A program made the translations under genes and the position numbers. From assembly GCF_015694425.1 (NCBI RefSeq), contig NZ_JADQDN010000014.1:1-64000 (forward strand): DNA of 64,000 nt. The letters run 5' to 3'. Positions within the stretch are counted from its first letter, which is position 1. Every line of letters starts with the position of its first letter. The stretch is from Microvirga terrestris (GTDB taxonomy: Bacteria; Pseudomonadota; Alphaproteobacteria; Rhizobiales; Beijerinckiaceae). Positions 30,665 to 41,740 of the stretch are shown here, in pieces. The notes beneath the pieces were generated by a model that was not told where the DNA came from, did no database searches, and saw only the letters and a list, made by a program, of their open reading frames with translations.

Positions 30665-31624
30665 ATGGCTGTCGTTCTCGACCTTCTGAACAAGGATCAG
30701 CGCCCTCGCCACCCGGAGAAGGCGCACCGGCCGGACCAGCCGGTTCAACAGCGCAAGCCCGAGTGGATCCGCGTGAAGGCGCCGGGCTCGCCCAAATGGG
30801 CCGAGACCAACCGGATCGTGCGCGAGAACAAGCTCGTGACGGTCTGCGAGGAGGCCGGCTGCCCCAATATCGGCGAGTGCTGGGAGAAGAAGCACGCCAC
30901 CTTCATGATCATGGGGGATACCTGCACCCGGGCCTGTGCCTTCTGCAACGTGAAGACGGGCCTGCCGCAAGCACTCGACCCCAACGAGCCGGAGAGTGTG
31001 GCCAAGGCCGTGGAGAAACTCGGCCTTCAGCACGTGGTCATCACCTCCGTGGACCGGGACGATCTTGCTGACGGGGGCGCGCAGCACTTCGCCGATGTGA
31101 TCCATGCCATCCGGGCCCGCTCGCCGAAGACCACCATCGAGATCCTCACCCCGGACTTCCTCAGGAAGCCCGGTGCGCTGGAGATTGTGGTCGCGGCCAA
31201 GCCCGACGTGTTCAACCACAATCTCGAGACGGTCCCGTCGAAATACCTGAAGGTCCGCCCCGGCGCCCGCTACTTCCACTCCATCCGCCTGCTGCAGCAG
31301 GTGAAGGAGCTGGACCCGACCATCTTCACCAAGTCCGGCATCATGGTTGGGCTTGGCGAGGAGCGGAACGAGGTTCTCCAACTCATGGACGACCTGCGCT
31401 CGGCAGACGTGGATTTCATGACCATCGGCCAGTATCTTCAGCCGACCAAGAAGCACCATCAGGTGATCCGCTTCGTCACGCCGGACGAGTTCAAGGCTTA
31501 TGAAACCACGGCCTATGCCAAGGGTTTCCTCCTAGTCTCCTCGACCCCGCTGACGCGTTCCTCGCATCACGCAGGTGAGGATTTTGCCAAGCTGAAGGCG
31601 GCCCGTCTCGCGAAGCTCGGCTAA
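30665..31624 (+). CDS. lipA: Lipoyl synthase LipA
   Basis: LipA inserts two sulfurs into octanoyl groups on lipoyl domains such as those of PdhB and PdhC. The 319 residues have the auxiliary-cluster cysteines in [13 protein letters not shown], the radical SAM motif CTRACAFC, and a C-terminal RSSHHAG whose serine is the auxiliary-cluster ligand (RSSY in E. coli). The ATG at 30665 begins MAVVLDLLN. It sits 15 bases ahead of a kinase-like gene and starts a short run with it and the COQ10-like gene. Confidence 0.96.
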   Translation: MAVVLDLLNKDQRPRHPEKAHRPDQPVQQRKPEWIRVKAPGSPKWAETNRIVRENKLVTVCEEAGCPNIGECWEKKHATFMIMGDTCTRACAFCNVKTGLPQALDPNEPESVAKAVEKLGLQHVVITSVDRDDLADGGAQHFADVIHAIRARSPKTTIEILTPDFLRKPGALEIVVAAKPDVFNHNLETVPSKYLKVRPGARYFHSIRLLQQVKELDPTIFTKSGIMVGLGEERNEVLQLMDDLRSADVDFMTIGQYLQPTKKHHQVIRFVTPDEFKAYETTAYAKGFLLVSSTPLTRSSHHAGEDFAKLKAARLAKLG

Positions 31625-31639
31625 CGAACCGGACGAGGC

Positions 31640-32164
31640 ATGCAGCGCATTCTGGTCATCGGCAGCCCGGGCGCGGGCAAGAGCACCCTGGCGAGCGGGC
31701 TTGCCGAGCGCCTCCACCTGCCGCTGATCCATCTTGATCGGGAGTATTTCGGGCCGGGTTGGACTACACCGACCAAGCCGGATTGGCGCGAGCGCGTCAA
31801 ACTGCTCGCCGCGCGCCCGGCCTGGGTCATGGACGGGAACTACGCCAGCACCTTCGACATCCGCGTGCCCCGCGCCACCGCTATTGTCTGGCTCGACCTG
31901 CCGCGCTGGCAATGCATGCTGCGCGTGCTTTGGCGGGTGGCCAGACATTACGGGAGAACGCGCCCCGACTTGGGTTCCGCCGGACCGGAGCGCTTCGATT
32001 GGTCCTTCCTGCGCTGGATCTGGTCCTATCCTGACAAGATGCGACCGAAGACCGCCCGCATGCTGGAGCGCCTGCGCCCCGACCAGCGCGTTTACATCCT
32101 TCGCTCCCGATCCGACATTCCGGCCCTGGAGGCCGAGCTTGCAACCTTCAGAGAGGCCGCCTGA
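31640..32164 (+). CDS. Small P-loop kinase-like ATPase (FlaR/AAA_18-like)
   Basis: 174 residues. A Walker A GSPGAGKST sits at the N-terminus (about 8-16), followed by IHLDREYF and a DGNYAS segment typical of adenylate-kinase-like 'topology modulation protein' relatives. It probably binds ATP and may phosphorylate a small molecule; no substrate is known. It lies 15 bases after lipA and three bases before the COQ10/RatA gene, which implies co-translation. Confidence 0.75.
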   Translation: MQRILVIGSPGAGKSTLASGLAERLHLPLIHLDREYFGPGWTTPTKPDWRERVKLLAARPAWVMDGNYASTFDIRVPRATAIVWLDLPRWQCMLRVLWRVARHYGRTRPDLGSAGPERFDWSFLRWIWSYPDKMRPKTARMLERLRPDQRVYILRSRSDIPALEAELATFREAA

Positions 32165-32167
32165 GCC

Positions 32168-32635
32168 ATGCCGACTTTCCGCACCACCCGGACCGTGAAG
32201 CATACACCCGCTCAGATGTTCGCCCTTGTGGCCGATGTGGAACGCTATCCGGAGTTCCTGCCCCTGTGCGAGGATCTTCGCGTCATGCGCCGCGTCCAGA
32301 GCGGGGAGGGCATCGAGACGCTCGTGGCCACCATGTCGGTGGGTTACAAAGCCATCAGCGAGAGCTTTACCACCCGGGTGACCCTGGACGATCCCCGCCG
32401 GAAGATCACGGTCGAGTACGTTGACGGGCCGTTCAAGTATCTCGAGAACCGCTGGACCTTCCGCGAGGTACCCAGAGGCTGCGAGGTTGAGTTCTACATC
32501 AATTACGAGTTCAAGAGCTTCGCCCTCGGGCTCCTTATGGGCAGCGTCTTCGATAAAGCCTTCCGCAAGTTCACCGAGGCCTTCGAGGTGCGGGCTGACG
32601 AAATCTATGGGGTGCCGTCCCAGGCCCGCGCCTGA
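32168..32635 (+). CDS. COQ10/RatA-family START-domain protein
   Basis: 155 residues of one START-like fold with the family opening HTPAQMFALVADVERYPEFLPLC and later EFYINYEFKS. Such proteins bind ubiquinone (COQ10) and support respiration; E. coli RatA was described as a ribosome-assembly toxin. In alphaproteobacteria the gene commonly sits beside lipA, as here. Ubiquinone binding is the more likely role, but sequence alone does not decide. It is convergent with the pncC-like gene and abuts it. Confidence 0.85.
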   Translation: MPTFRTTRTVKHTPAQMFALVADVERYPEFLPLCEDLRVMRRVQSGEGIETLVATMSVGYKAISESFTTRVTLDDPRRKITVEYVDGPFKYLENRWTFREVPRGCEVEFYINYEFKSFALGLLMGSVFDKAFRKFTEAFEVRADEIYGVPSQARA

Positions 32636-33124
32636 TCAGCCGATGGCCTGTTCCAGCAGCGACAAAGCATCCTCCACTGCACGGCGTCTCACATTCTCCC
32701 GTCCCAGATCGCCATAGCGGCGCTCCAGATGGAGGGTCGGGGACCCTTTGCGTGCCAAGCCGAAATGGACGAGGCCCACAGGCTTCGTCGCCGTTCCGCC
32801 GGTCGGGCCTGCAACACCGGTAATCCCTACTGCTACGTCCGCTCGGGAATGAGCGAGCGCTCCCTCGGCCATGGCTCGGGCGACAGGCTCGCTCACCGCC
32901 CCATAGGCGGCGATCAAATCGGCAGCAACGCCGATCATCTCAGCCTTCGCCTCGTTCGAATAGGTGACGAAGCCGCGCTCCACCACCGCCGAGGAACCGG
33001 AGATTTCGGTCAGAAGAGCGGCGACCAGCCCCCCGGTGCAAGATTCGGCCGTGGCGATCTTCAGTCCCTTCTGGCGATAAGCATCGAGAAGGGTAGCGGC
33101 GCGGCCTCTGAGGTCCAGGGTCAT
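32636..33124 (-). CDS. pncC: Nicotinamide-nucleotide amidase (CinA C-terminal domain, PncC)
   Basis: 162 residues comprising only the CinA C-terminal domain: [15 protein letters not shown] (catalytic Ser and binding site), [15 protein letters not shown] and [11 protein letters not shown]. PncC-type enzymes deamidate NMN to nicotinate mononucleotide in pyridine nucleotide recycling. The ATG overlaps the ispDF stop by four bases, so it is co-translated. An upstream in-frame extension inside ispDF was rejected. Confidence 0.9.
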   Translation of the reverse strand: MTLDLRGRAATLLDAYRQKGLKIATAESCTGGLVAALLTEISGSSAVVERGFVTYSNEAKAEMIGVAADLIAAYGAVSEPVARAMAEGALAHSRADVAVGITGVAGPTGGTATKPVGLVHFGLARKGSPTLHLERRYGDLGRENVRRRAVEDALSLLEQAIG

Positions 33125-34314
33125 GGGTTCGCCTCCGGCAGGCGGATGGTTGCGGCGGCCTGAGCGGCGATGCCTTCGCTGCGACCCGTGAAGCCGAGCT
33201 TCTCGGTGGTGGTCGCCTTGAGCGAAACCTGATCGACGTGGAGCCCGGCGATCTCGGCGATGCGCTGCCTCATGGCCTCCCTGTGCGGGCCAAGGCGTGG
33301 CTTCTCGCAGAGGAGCGTGGTGTCGAGGTGGTCGACGATGCCGCCGCGCTCCCGCACCAAGCCAACCGCATGGGCCAGAAACCGGTCCGAGGAGGCGCCA
33401 CGCCATTGCGGATCGCTCGGAGGGAAATGCGTGCCGATGTCGCCATCGGCGAGGGCGCCTAGAATGGCGTCGGTGAGGGCGTGCAGGATCACGTCGCCAT
33501 CCGAATGAGCGATCACGCCCTGGTCGTGGGGCACCCTGATGCCGCCGAGCCAGATATGATCTCCGTCCCCGAAAGCATGGACATCGAAGCCTGTGCCAAG
33601 CTTAGTGATATGAGTCACCAATGAACCTCCCAATCGCCGCTCGGCCTCAGCAAAGTCTGCCGGGTGCGTAAGCTTGATATTCGCGCTCTCCCCCTCGAAG
33701 ACATGAACCGGCATCCCGGCCCATTCGGCGAGGGCACCATCGTCGGTGAAGGCCTGGAGGCCCGCTGCTGCTGCTTTGCGGTGAGCGTTGAGCAGCAAGA
33801 CAAATTGAAACGCTTGCGGTGTCTGCACGGCCCTGAGGCTCGCTCTGTCGGGGGTCGAGACCACCTCCGACTGGCGGCTGATCACCTTGATTGTATCGGT
33901 CACGGCTGTCCCGGGAACCGCTGCGTCCCAGCGTTGCGCGGCCTGAATCGCTCTATCGATGAGTTCCGGGCTTGCAAAGGGGCGAGCGGCATCGTGAACG
34001 AGCACGATGTCTGGGGTTGATGCAGCCAGAGCCTCCAGGCCATTTCGTACCGAATCCTGGCGCGTTTCGCCGCCATAGACGCATGGCTGAAGTGTCGGCG
34101 GCAGGGGTGCTAAGGCCCCGATGCTTGCCTCATAGAGATCCCGGTCGTCCGGGTGGATCACGACGAGGACCCGATCAACCTCAGGATGTGAGAGGAAGCG
34201 GAAGAGTGTCCGAGCCAGAACCGATTGTCCTTCAAGGTCCCTATATTGCTTCGGGAATCCGTCTCCCGCTCGTGATCCGCGCCCTGCGGCAACGATGAGG
34301 GCTGCAACTGACAT
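33121..34314 (-). CDS. ispDF: Bifunctional IspD/IspF of the MEP isoprenoid pathway
   Basis: A 397-residue fusion. The N-terminal cytidylyltransferase IspD (about 1-225) has [16 protein letters not shown] and VHDAARPF. The C-terminal MECDP synthase IspF (about 235-395) has [18 protein letters not shown] (metal ligands Asp and His), [18 protein letters not shown], and a C-terminal [10 protein letters not shown]. The fusion is common in alphaproteobacteria; IspE acts between the two steps and is elsewhere. The ATG at 34314 ([11 protein letters not shown]) was chosen. It is divergent from dusB. Confidence 0.97.
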   Translation of the reverse strand: MSVAALIVAAGRGSRAGDGFPKQYRDLEGQSVLARTLFRFLSHPEVDRVLVVIHPDDRDLYEASIGALAPLPPTLQPCVYGGETRQDSVRNGLEALAASTPDIVLVHDAARPFASPELIDRAIQAAQRWDAAVPGTAVTDTIKVISRQSEVVSTPDRASLRAVQTPQAFQFVLLLNAHRKAAAAGLQAFTDDGALAEWAGMPVHVFEGESANIKLTHPADFAEAERRLGGSLVTHITKLGTGFDVHAFGDGDHIWLGGIRVPHDQGVIAHSDGDVILHALTDAILGALADGDIGTHFPPSDPQWRGASSDRFLAHAVGLVRERGGIVDHLDTTLLCEKPRLGPHREAMRQRIAEIAGLHVDQVSLKATTTEKLGFTGRSEGIAAQAAATIRLPEANP

Positions 34315-34415
34315 CGGGAAGGCTCTCCGCAACAGGCGCTCTCCTTACCGCGACGGAGGGAGAAGGCAAACTCCCGCTGAGAAAAGCTTGCACACTGGCT
34401 CAATATGGCTACTAA

Positions 34416-35444
34416 ATGAGCACAATGGAACTTGATCAAAAAATAGGCTCCAACGGTTTTGCCATCGGATCGGTGAAGGTGGAAAGCAATGCCATCCTTG
34501 CACCACTTTCGGGCGTGACCGATGTTGCATTTCGGCGCATCGCCAAGCGTTTGGGAGCCGGGCTTGTCGTGTCCGAGATGGTGGCATCTGACGAGCTGGT
34601 TCGAGGCTCTGAAGAAGCTCAGCTGCGCGCCGAGGGGGCCGGGATCGAACCGCATGTCGTTCAGCTCGCCGGCTGCGAACCCCGTTGGATGGCGGAGGCC
34701 GCTCGGGTAGCTGAAGGGGCCGGGGCTCGCATCATCGATATCAACATGGGATGCCCGGCCAAGAGGGTCATCGGCGGCTATGCCGGATCGGCCCTCATGC
34801 GTGATCTGGACCACGCGGCTCGTCTGATCGAGGCGACGGTACAGGCCGCCAGCGTCCCGGTGACGGTGAAGATGCGACTCGGCTGGGACCACCAGTCAGT
34901 CAATGCGCCGGACCTCGCCCGCAGAGCCGAGAGCCTTGGCGTCAAGGCTGTGACGGTCCATGGCCGCACCCGCCAACAGTTCTATAAGGGACGGGCCGAC
35001 TGGAGCGCCATCGCGCCGGTCATGGAGGCGGTTCGCATTCCGGTGATCGCCAACGGCGATATCGGCTCTTTTGAGGAGGCGCGACGCTGTCTGGCTGCTT
35101 CCGGAGCGACTTCCGTGATGATCGGTCGTTCGGCCGTGGGACGCCCCTGGCTCGTCGGCCAGATTGGCGCTGCCCTGCAGGGCCGTACCATTCCCGATCC
35201 GACGCCGAAGGAGATGACGGCCATCGCCGTTGAGCATTACGAGGGGCTGCTTTCTCTCTACGGAGAAAAGACCGGTATCCGCCATGCCCGTAAGCACCTC
35301 GCGGCCTATGCGGATGTGGCGCTCGCCTCAGGCTTCCAGGTGGCTCCAGAGGTTCGCATGGGGCTAGTCACTTCGGAGGAGCCGAAAACTGTGATCGCCT
35401 TGTTGCGCTCGCTCTACCGCTGCCTGGAGCGAGAGGCGGCATGA
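34416..35444 (+). CDS. dusB: tRNA-dihydrouridine synthase (DusB/NifR3-like)
   Basis: An FMN-dependent enzyme that reduces uridines in the tRNA D-loop. The 342-residue TIM barrel has [13 protein letters not shown], the catalytic Cys in [30 protein letters not shown] and ANGDI, then a C-terminal helical tRNA-binding domain. It is the classic 'nifR3' gene upstream of ntrB, and its stop overlaps the ntrB ATG (ATGA). Confidence 0.95.
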   Translation: MSTMELDQKIGSNGFAIGSVKVESNAILAPLSGVTDVAFRRIAKRLGAGLVVSEMVASDELVRGSEEAQLRAEGAGIEPHVVQLAGCEPRWMAEAARVAEGAGARIIDINMGCPAKRVIGGYAGSALMRDLDHAARLIEATVQAASVPVTVKMRLGWDHQSVNAPDLARRAESLGVKAVTVHGRTRQQFYKGRADWSAIAPVMEAVRIPVIANGDIGSFEEARRCLAASGATSVMIGRSAVGRPWLVGQIGAALQGRTIPDPTPKEMTAIAVEHYEGLLSLYGEKTGIRHARKHLAAYADVALASGFQVAPEVRMGLVTSEEPKTVIALLRSLYRCLEREAA

Positions 35445-36544
35445 CGGCTCTTCCCATCAACGACCTGATCATGAATGCCCTGCCGATTCCTGTCCTCACG
35501 GTGGGGCCGGAGCATCGGATCGCGCATGCCAATGCGGCGGCCGAGTCGTTCTTCGAGATGAGCCTGCGCATGATGCAGCGGCAGAAGCTGAGCGACCTGA
35601 TGCCCTTCGGCTCGCCGGTCCTGGCGCTGGTCGAGGATGTTCGCCAGAGGGGCTCCAGCGTCAGTGAGCATCGGGTCGATATCGGCAGCCCGCGCCTCGG
35701 CGCCGAGCGGATCGTGGACGTCTCGGCATGCCCCCTTGGCGATGACAGCGACAACGTGATCGTCATGCTCCAGGAGCGGACGATTGCCGATAAGATGAAC
35801 CGTCAGCTGACCCATCGCGGGGCCGCCCGGTCCATTACGGCGCTAGGGGCCCTGCTGGCGCACGAGATCAAGAATCCGCTCTCCGGTATCCGCGGCGCCG
35901 CACAGCTTCTCGAACAAGCGGCTAACGAGGACGACCGGTTGCTGACTCGGCTCATCTGCGATGAGACTGACCGCATCGTGAAACTCGTGGAGCGTATGGA
36001 GGTGTTCGGTGAAGAGCGGCCCGTAGAGCGTGGGCCCGTTAACATTCACGGCGTCCTCGACCATGTGAAGCGCCTGGCCCAGTCGGGCTTCGCTCGCCAT
36101 ATCCGCTTTGCCGAGAATTACGACCCGTCGCTTCCGCCCGTCCTCGGCAACCGGGACCAGCTGATTCAGGTCATCCTGAACCTCGTCAAGAACGCCGCCG
36201 AGGCCATTGGCATCGACGCATCGGACGGAGAGATCACTCTGTCGACGGCGTTCCGCACCGGGGTCAGACTCCAGGTGCCCGGTTCGCAGGAGCGGGTGAG
36301 CCTGCCGATCGAGCTGAGCGTCATGGACAATGGCCCCGGCATACCGCCCGAACTGATGAGTGACCTGTTCGATCCATTTGTCACCACCAAGGTCCAGGGC
36401 AGCGGCCTTGGACTCGCACTCGTGGCCAAGATCGTGGGCGACCATGGCGGCATCGTCGAATGCGAGCCGGCGCCCCGGCGAACCACTTTCCGGATTCTCC
36501 TTCCCATGCACCGCGCCGGCGACGGCCGCGGGGCCGATTTATAA
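35441..36544 (+). CDS. ntrB: Nitrogen regulation sensor kinase NtrB
   Basis: NtrB (NR-II) phosphorylates NtrC under nitrogen limitation and is controlled by the PII protein. The 367 residues form a cytosolic PAS sensor (about 10-120), a DHp domain with the phospho-His in [20 protein letters not shown], and a GHKL ATPase ([34 protein letters not shown]). No membrane helices, as expected. It is coupled to dusB and followed by ntrC nine bases later. Confidence 0.96.
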   Translation: MTALPINDLIMNALPIPVLTVGPEHRIAHANAAAESFFEMSLRMMQRQKLSDLMPFGSPVLALVEDVRQRGSSVSEHRVDIGSPRLGAERIVDVSACPLGDDSDNVIVMLQERTIADKMNRQLTHRGAARSITALGALLAHEIKNPLSGIRGAAQLLEQAANEDDRLLTRLICDETDRIVKLVERMEVFGEERPVERGPVNIHGVLDHVKRLAQSGFARHIRFAENYDPSLPPVLGNRDQLIQVILNLVKNAAEAIGIDASDGEITLSTAFRTGVRLQVPGSQERVSLPIELSVMDNGPGIPPELMSDLFDPFVTTKVQGSGLGLALVAKIVGDHGGIVECEPAPRRTTFRILLPMHRAGDGRGADL

Positions 36545-36553
36545 GGCTGACCT

Positions 36554-38020
36554 ATGCCGAGCGGACAGATTCTTCTCGCTGATGATGATGCGGCCATCCG
36601 GACCGTCCTGAACCAGGCACTCTCGCGGGCAGGCTACGAGGTCCGTTCGTCGAGCAATGCAGCTACCCTCTGGCGCTGGGTGTCTCAAGGGGAGGGCGAT
36701 CTCGTGATCACCGACGTGATGATGCCCGACGAGAACGCCTTCGATCTCCTGCCCCGCATCAAGAAGATACGGCCGGAGCTTCCGATCATTGTCATGAGCG
36801 CGCAGAACACGTTTATGACGGCGATCAAAGCGTCGGAGCGCGGCGCTTACGAGTATCTGCCGAAGCCCTTCGATCTGAAAGAGCTAGTGGCTGTCGTCGG
36901 CCGGGCGCTCTCCCGTCCGCGCAGCGTGCCCACCGGTGCTCATCCGGCGCCGGAAAACGAGGATATCCCGCTCGTCGGACGCTCTCAGGCGATGCAGGAG
37001 ATCTACCGGGCTCTGGCCCGTCTCATGCCCACCGATCTCACGGTGATGATCACGGGCGAGTCCGGCACGGGTAAGGAGCTGGTCGCCAAGGCGCTGCACG
37101 ATTACGGCAAGCGCCGGCAGGGTCCATTCGTAGCCGTGAACATGGCCGCAATACCGCGGGAGCTCATCGAATCCGAGTTGTTCGGCCATGAAAAGGGAGC
37201 CTTTACAGGTGCAACAGCCCGCAGCACGGGTCGCTTCGAGCAAGCTGAAGGAGGAACGCTCTTCCTCGACGAGATCGGCGATATGCCGATGGAGGCGCAA
37301 ACCCGCCTTCTGCGGGTTCTCCAGCAGGGCGAGTATACGACCGTCGGCGGCCGGGTTCCGATCAAGACCAATGTCCGCATTGTAGCTGCCACGAACAAGG
37401 ATCTGCGTGTACTCATCCAGCAGGGCCTGTTCCGTGAGGACCTGTATTTCCGGCTGAACGTGGTTCCGCTGCGGCTTCCGCCCCTGCGCGAACGCGTGGA
37501 GGATATCCCGGATCTTGTCCGCCACTTCTTCGTGCTCGTGGAGAAGGAGGGGCTCGGTCGCAAGCAGCTCGACGTGGAGGCGATGGATCGCTTGAAGCGC
37601 TACCGCTGGCCGGGTAATGTCCGCGAGCTGGAGAACCTAGTGCGCCGCTTGGCTGCCCTCTATCCACAAGACACGATTACGGGTGCCATCGTCGATGCAG
37701 AGCTCGATTCACAGCCCCTCCTGCCGCCACAGCCTGCTGGAAGGTCCAACCAGCCTAACCTGCAAGCCTCGGAAGGCCTGTCGGATGCCGTGGAGCGGCA
37801 CCTGAACGAATACTTTTCCGGATTCAGGGATTCGCTGCCGCCTCCCGGTCTTTACCACCGGATCCTGCGTGAGATCGAAGGGCCTTTGATTGGAGCAGCC
37901 CTGGCGGCGACCCGGGGCAATCAGATCAGGGCGGCGGAGCTTCTCGGCGTCAACCGCAACACCTTGCGGAAGAAGGTGCGGGATCTGGACCTCATGGTTG
38001 TTCGCTCGAATAGAGTCTGA
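36554..38020 (+). CDS. ntrC: Nitrogen regulation response regulator NtrC
   Basis: NtrC activates sigma-54 promoters for nitrogen assimilation (glnA, glnK-amtB and others). The 488 residues comprise a receiver domain (about 1-120; LLADDDAA, phospho-Asp in VITDVMMP), a sigma-54 AAA+ domain (about 140-370; GESGTGKE Walker A, the sigma-54 contact loop [17 protein letters not shown] Walker B) and a C-terminal Fis-type HTH ([15 protein letters not shown]). All key motifs are intact, unlike NtrX downstream. Its mRNA probably reads on into ntrY. Confidence 0.97.
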   Translation: MPSGQILLADDDAAIRTVLNQALSRAGYEVRSSSNAATLWRWVSQGEGDLVITDVMMPDENAFDLLPRIKKIRPELPIIVMSAQNTFMTAIKASERGAYEYLPKPFDLKELVAVVGRALSRPRSVPTGAHPAPENEDIPLVGRSQAMQEIYRALARLMPTDLTVMITGESGTGKELVAKALHDYGKRRQGPFVAVNMAAIPRELIESELFGHEKGAFTGATARSTGRFEQAEGGTLFLDEIGDMPMEAQTRLLRVLQQGEYTTVGGRVPIKTNVRIVAATNKDLRVLIQQGLFREDLYFRLNVVPLRLPPLRERVEDIPDLVRHFFVLVEKEGLGRKQLDVEAMDRLKRYRWPGNVRELENLVRRLAALYPQDTITGAIVDAELDSQPLLPPQPAGRSNQPNLQASEGLSDAVERHLNEYFSGFRDSLPPPGLYHRILREIEGPLIGAALAATRGNQIRAAELLGVNRNTLRKKVRDLDLMVVRSNRV

Positions 38021-38054
38021 TTGGCCTGGGCTGTAATAATTTGACCACAGTGTT

Positions 38055-40373
38055 GTGTTGGTGCATCACCCCACGACAGGGTGCCATTTCCAGGGCACCC
38101 GATCTCGCGGGGCTTCAGTCTTGATCAACCAGGACACCATTGCACAGCGCCAAGCGGTTGAGCCGTCCCAGACCGGTCTCGGCTGGCTGGGCTATGGAGC
38201 CGTTCTGTCGGCTCTGGCTTCGGCTCTTGCCACATTCCTGATCCTTGCCGGCGCCACGCCCATCGTGCCGACCCACAATGTCGTCGTGTGGGTGTTCACA
38301 CTAAACGGTATCCTCATTGCCGTCCTCCTAGGGATTGTGGCTTGGCAGACGCGGAAGCTGGTGCGGGAGCGCAGGGCAGGGGCCGCGGCCGCAGGCCTGC
38401 ACGTGCGGATCGTCGGGCTCTTCAGTCTAGTCGCCGTCCTGCCTGCCATTCTCGTTGCCGGTGTTGCAACAGTGACGCTGGAACGCGGTCTGGATCCCTG
38501 GTTTACCGGGGCGTTGAAGGACCTCATGAACAACACGGTGTCCATCGCACGCTCCTATCGCGAGTTGCAGTGCCGGACATTGGCGCGCGAAACTCAGCTG
38601 ATGGCGGCTGACCTCAACCGCGCAAAGGTTCTCTTTGACGCGGACCGTAACCTGTTTCGGGAGTTCATGAACTCCCGCGCGGTCTTCCTCGGCTTCCCGC
38701 TTGCCATGATCGTTGATCCGGACGGTACGGTGGTCGAGCGGATCGAAGTAAAGAAGATCGAGAACATCCCTCAGCCCTCCAATGCGGATCTTCAGGAGGC
38801 GAGCTCCCAGGAGGCCCTGTGCCTTTTCACACGAGGGACCGGCAACATTTTCCGCTCCGCCTTGAAGCTTGATGCCCATGGCGGGCGTATCCTCTACGTA
38901 GCGCGTGAAATAGATCCGCGCGCCATCGAATTTCCCCAGGTCGCTGAGACAGGATTCGCCTTCTATGAGGCACTCGACCAGAAGAAGGCGGGCATACAAA
39001 TCGCCTTCGCGTCCATGTTCACGCTCATCGCCTTGATCGTTCTACTTTCAGCAGTCTGGTTCGGTCTGAACTTTGCAAATCGCCTCGTGGCGCCTATCAG
39101 GCGCCTCATCCATGCGACGGACCAGGTGGCCACCGGAAACTTCTACGTCCAGGTTCCCGTCAAGCGCGGCGAGGGGGATCTCGGTCATCTGGGAGAGACC
39201 TTCAACAAGATGACCTCGGAGCTGCGCCGCCAGCATGACGGCCTCACCACAGCCAGCGAGCTCATGGACCGTCGGCGCCGGTTCACCGAAGCAGTGCTTG
39301 CCGGTGTGTCGGCCGGTGTGATTGGCGTGAATGCTCGTGGCGTCATCACCATCGTCAATCCATCGACGGAATCCCTGCTCGGAGCCACGCGAGAGGAACT
39401 GCTCGGCAAGCCGGTCACTCTGATCCTGCCGGAGGTCACGGCCCTGGTCGAGGAGATGAGCCATGGGCGCCAGCGGCTGATGCAGCAGCAGATCCATATT
39501 GCACGCAAGGGTAAGGAGCGCACGATCAACGTCCGCGTCACCAGCGAGCAGACCCGTAGTGAAAAGCGGGATCTCGTAATCACCCTCGACGACATCACGG
39601 ATCTCGTCCTGGCGCAGCGGACCTCCGCCTGGGCGGATGTGGCGCGCCGCATCGCCCACGAGATCAAGAACCCTTTGACGCCGATCCAGCTCTCGGCCGA
39701 GCGCATCCGCCGGAAGTACGGCAAGGTGATCACCACTGACCGGGAGGTGTTCGACCAATGCACGGACACGATCGTGCGGCAGGTCGACGACATTAAGCGC
39801 ATGGTCGATGAGTTCGCATCCTTCGCGCGGATGCCCAAGCCGACCATCGGCAACGAGGATCTGGCTGAGACGATCCGGCAGGTGGTCTTCATGATGAAGG
39901 TCGCCCATCCTGAGATTGAGTTTGTCGATCGGATCCCTGAAGGATCCCTGGTGGCGCCGTTTGATCGTCGGCTTGTGTCCCAGGCCTTGACCAACATCGT
40001 CAAGAACGCGACGGAAGCCATCGCGGCGGTGCCGGATTCCGAGAGAGGGCAGGGGCAGATTAACGTCCTGCTGGACGATACGCATCCGGATTATTTGATC
40101 CTGGCCGTGACCGACAACGGCAAGGGCTTCCCGGTCGAAGGGCGGCAGCGCCTTCTGGAGCCTTACATGACCACCCGCGAGGGCGGAACCGGCCTAGGGC
40201 TACCGATAGTCGCAAAGATTCTCGAAGACCATGGCGGTGGCATGGAACTGGCCGACAATCCTGCTGGACGGGGTGGTCAGGTTCGCATGTGGATCCCGAA
40301 AACGAAGCAAATTCCATCGGAAGAGGCACCGGCCGCTTCCAGCCGAAACGACTCTCGGAGGGCAAGCTCATGA
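38055..40373 (+). CDS. ntrY: Membrane sensor kinase NtrY
   Basis: The sensor of the NtrYX pair, linked to nitrogen and redox/oxygen control in alphaproteobacteria. About 750-772 residues: membrane helices near the N-terminus (about 45-70, 75-100 and 120-145), a periplasmic stretch, a further helix (about 315-340), HAMP, PAS (about 410-510; NARGVITIVNPSTESLLG), a DHp domain with [19 protein letters not shown], and a GHKL ATPase ending GGTGLGLPIVAKI. The frame opens at GTG 38055; TTG 38121 is an alternative start still ahead of the first helix. The stop overlaps ntrX. Confidence 0.94.
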   Translation: MLVHHPTTGCHFQGTRSRGASVLINQDTIAQRQAVEPSQTGLGWLGYGAVLSALASALATFLILAGATPIVPTHNVVVWVFTLNGILIAVLLGIVAWQTRKLVRERRAGAAAAGLHVRIVGLFSLVAVLPAILVAGVATVTLERGLDPWFTGALKDLMNNTVSIARSYRELQCRTLARETQLMAADLNRAKVLFDADRNLFREFMNSRAVFLGFPLAMIVDPDGTVVERIEVKKIENIPQPSNADLQEASSQEALCLFTRGTGNIFRSALKLDAHGGRILYVAREIDPRAIEFPQVAETGFAFYEALDQKKAGIQIAFASMFTLIALIVLLSAVWFGLNFANRLVAPIRRLIHATDQVATGNFYVQVPVKRGEGDLGHLGETFNKMTSELRRQHDGLTTASELMDRRRRFTEAVLAGVSAGVIGVNARGVITIVNPSTESLLGATREELLGKPVTLILPEVTALVEEMSHGRQRLMQQQIHIARKGKERTINVRVTSEQTRSEKRDLVITLDDITDLVLAQRTSAWADVARRIAHEIKNPLTPIQLSAERIRRKYGKVITTDREVFDQCTDTIVRQVDDIKRMVDEFASFARMPKPTIGNEDLAETIRQVVFMMKVAHPEIEFVDRIPEGSLVAPFDRRLVSQALTNIVKNATEAIAAVPDSERGQGQINVLLDDTHPDYLILAVTDNGKGFPVEGRQRLLEPYMTTREGGTGLGLPIVAKILEDHGGGMELADNPAGRGGQVRMWIPKTKQIPSEEAPAASSRNDSRRASS

Positions 40374-41740
40374 GCGCTGACATTCTCGTCGTCGACGACG
40401 AAGTCGACATCCGCGAACTCGTGGCCGGCATCCTTGAGGATGAGGGCCATCGGACACGAACGGCAGGGACGTCCGACGACGCTTTGGCGGCTATCGAGAC
40501 GCGACGTCCCCACCTCGTCTTCCTGGATATCTGGCTGCAGGGAAGCCGGCTCGACGGTCTCCAGGTGCTTGAGATCATCAAGAGCCAGCATCCCGACCTG
40601 CCCGTGGTGATGATCTCGGGCCACGGCAACATCGAGACCGCCGTTTCGGCCATCAAGGCCGGCGCTTACGACTTCATCGAAAAGCCGTTCAAGGCTGATC
40701 GGCTCGTGCTCGTCGCTGAGCGAGCCCTCGAGGCGTCACGGTTGAAGCGCGAGGTGCGCGACCTGCGCTCCCGTTCCGTTCAGGCGAGCCGCATTGCCGG
40801 CAAGTCCATCGTGGTCAACCAGCTCCGACAAGCCGTCGAGCGAGCGGCCCCGACGAATGCCCGCATCCTAATCACCGGCGCGCCTGGTTCCGGAAAGGAG
40901 CTGACAGCGCGCACTCTCCATGGCCTGTCCACCCGAGCCAACGGGCCCTTCGTGGTCCTGTCGGCAGCGACCATCACGCCGGACACCATGGAGGCCGAAC
41001 TCTTTGGTACGGAGGGCGGGGTGGGAGGAGGACGTCGCGTCGGTGCGCTCGAGGAGGCCCATGGTGGCACCCTCTACATCGATGAAATCGCCGATATGCC
41101 GCGGGAGACGCAGAACCGGATTCTGCGCGTCCTCGTGGATCAGAACTTCCAGCGCATCGGCGGAACGACCCGGGTCCATGTGGATGTCCGCATCGTCTCA
41201 TCGTCGAGCCGCGATCTGCCGGCTGAAATTGCCGCCGGCCGTTTCCGCGAGGATCTGTTCCACCGCCTGGGTGTCATTCCGATTCGGGTGCCGTCCCTGG
41301 CCGAGCGCCGGGAGGATGTGCCGGAACTCATCGAGTTCTTCATGGAGCAGATCTCGTCGACCACGGGGCTGCCCAAGCGACGCATCGCCGAGGACGCCAT
41401 GGCGGTTCTGCAGTCGCATGACTGGCCTGGCAACGTGCGCCAGCTGAGGAACAACGTCGAGCGGCTGATGATCCTCACCTCCGGTGAGCCCGACGCAGAG
41501 GTCACGGCCGACATGCTGCCTTCCGAAATCGGTGCGCTCGTTCCGAGCACACCAGGCGGGGCAGGGGGTGAAAAGCTCATGAGCCTGCCGCTCCGCGATG
41601 CCCGTGAAATCTTCGAGCGTGAATACCTCCTGGCACAGATCGCCCGCTTCAGCGGCAACATTTCCAGGACGGCGGAGTTCATCGGCATGGAGCGTTCGGC
41701 CCTGCACCGGAAGCTCAAATCCCTCGGCATCGGCGGCTGA
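40370..41740 (+). CDS. ntrX: Response regulator NtrX (AAA+ domain without GAFTGA)
   Basis: Partner of NtrY. The 456 residues hold a receiver (about 1-120; VVDDEVDIRE, phospho-Asp in VFLDIWLQG), a degenerate AAA+ domain (about 145-375; GAPGSGKE, GTLYIDEIADMP) and a Fis-type HTH (SRTAEFIGMERSALHRKL). Where NtrC has GAFTGA, this protein reads EGGVGGGRRVGALEE, so it probably cannot contact sigma-54. This is known for alphaproteobacterial NtrX, which then works as a sigma-70-type regulator. The ATG overlaps the ntrY stop by four bases. Confidence 0.95.
   Translation: MSADILVVDDEVDIRELVAGILEDEGHRTRTAGTSDDALAAIETRRPHLVFLDIWLQGSRLDGLQVLEIIKSQHPDLPVVMISGHGNIETAVSAIKAGAYDFIEKPFKADRLVLVAERALEASRLKREVRDLRSRSVQASRIAGKSIVVNQLRQAVERAAPTNARILITGAPGSGKELTARTLHGLSTRANGPFVVLSAATITPDTMEAELFGTEGGVGGGRRVGALEEAHGGTLYIDEIADMPRETQNRILRVLVDQNFQRIGGTTRVHVDVRIVSSSSRDLPAEIAAGRFREDLFHRLGVIPIRVPSLAERREDVPELIEFFMEQISSTTGLPKRRIAEDAMAVLQSHDWPGNVRQLRNNVERLMILTSGEPDAEVTADMLPSEIGALVPSTPGGAGGEKLMSLPLRDAREIFEREYLLAQIARFSGNISRTAEFIGMERSALHRKLKSLGIGG

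Noticed and set aside
31550-31590. Defective LipA because RSSY reads RSSH
   Set aside because: The cluster-binding serine is kept, and His at this place is, to my memory, normal in alphaproteobacterial LipA.
32168-32635. RatA toxin of a toxin-antitoxin system
   Set aside because: No RatB partner is adjacent, and the lipA-linked position fits the COQ10-like ubiquinone-binding family better.
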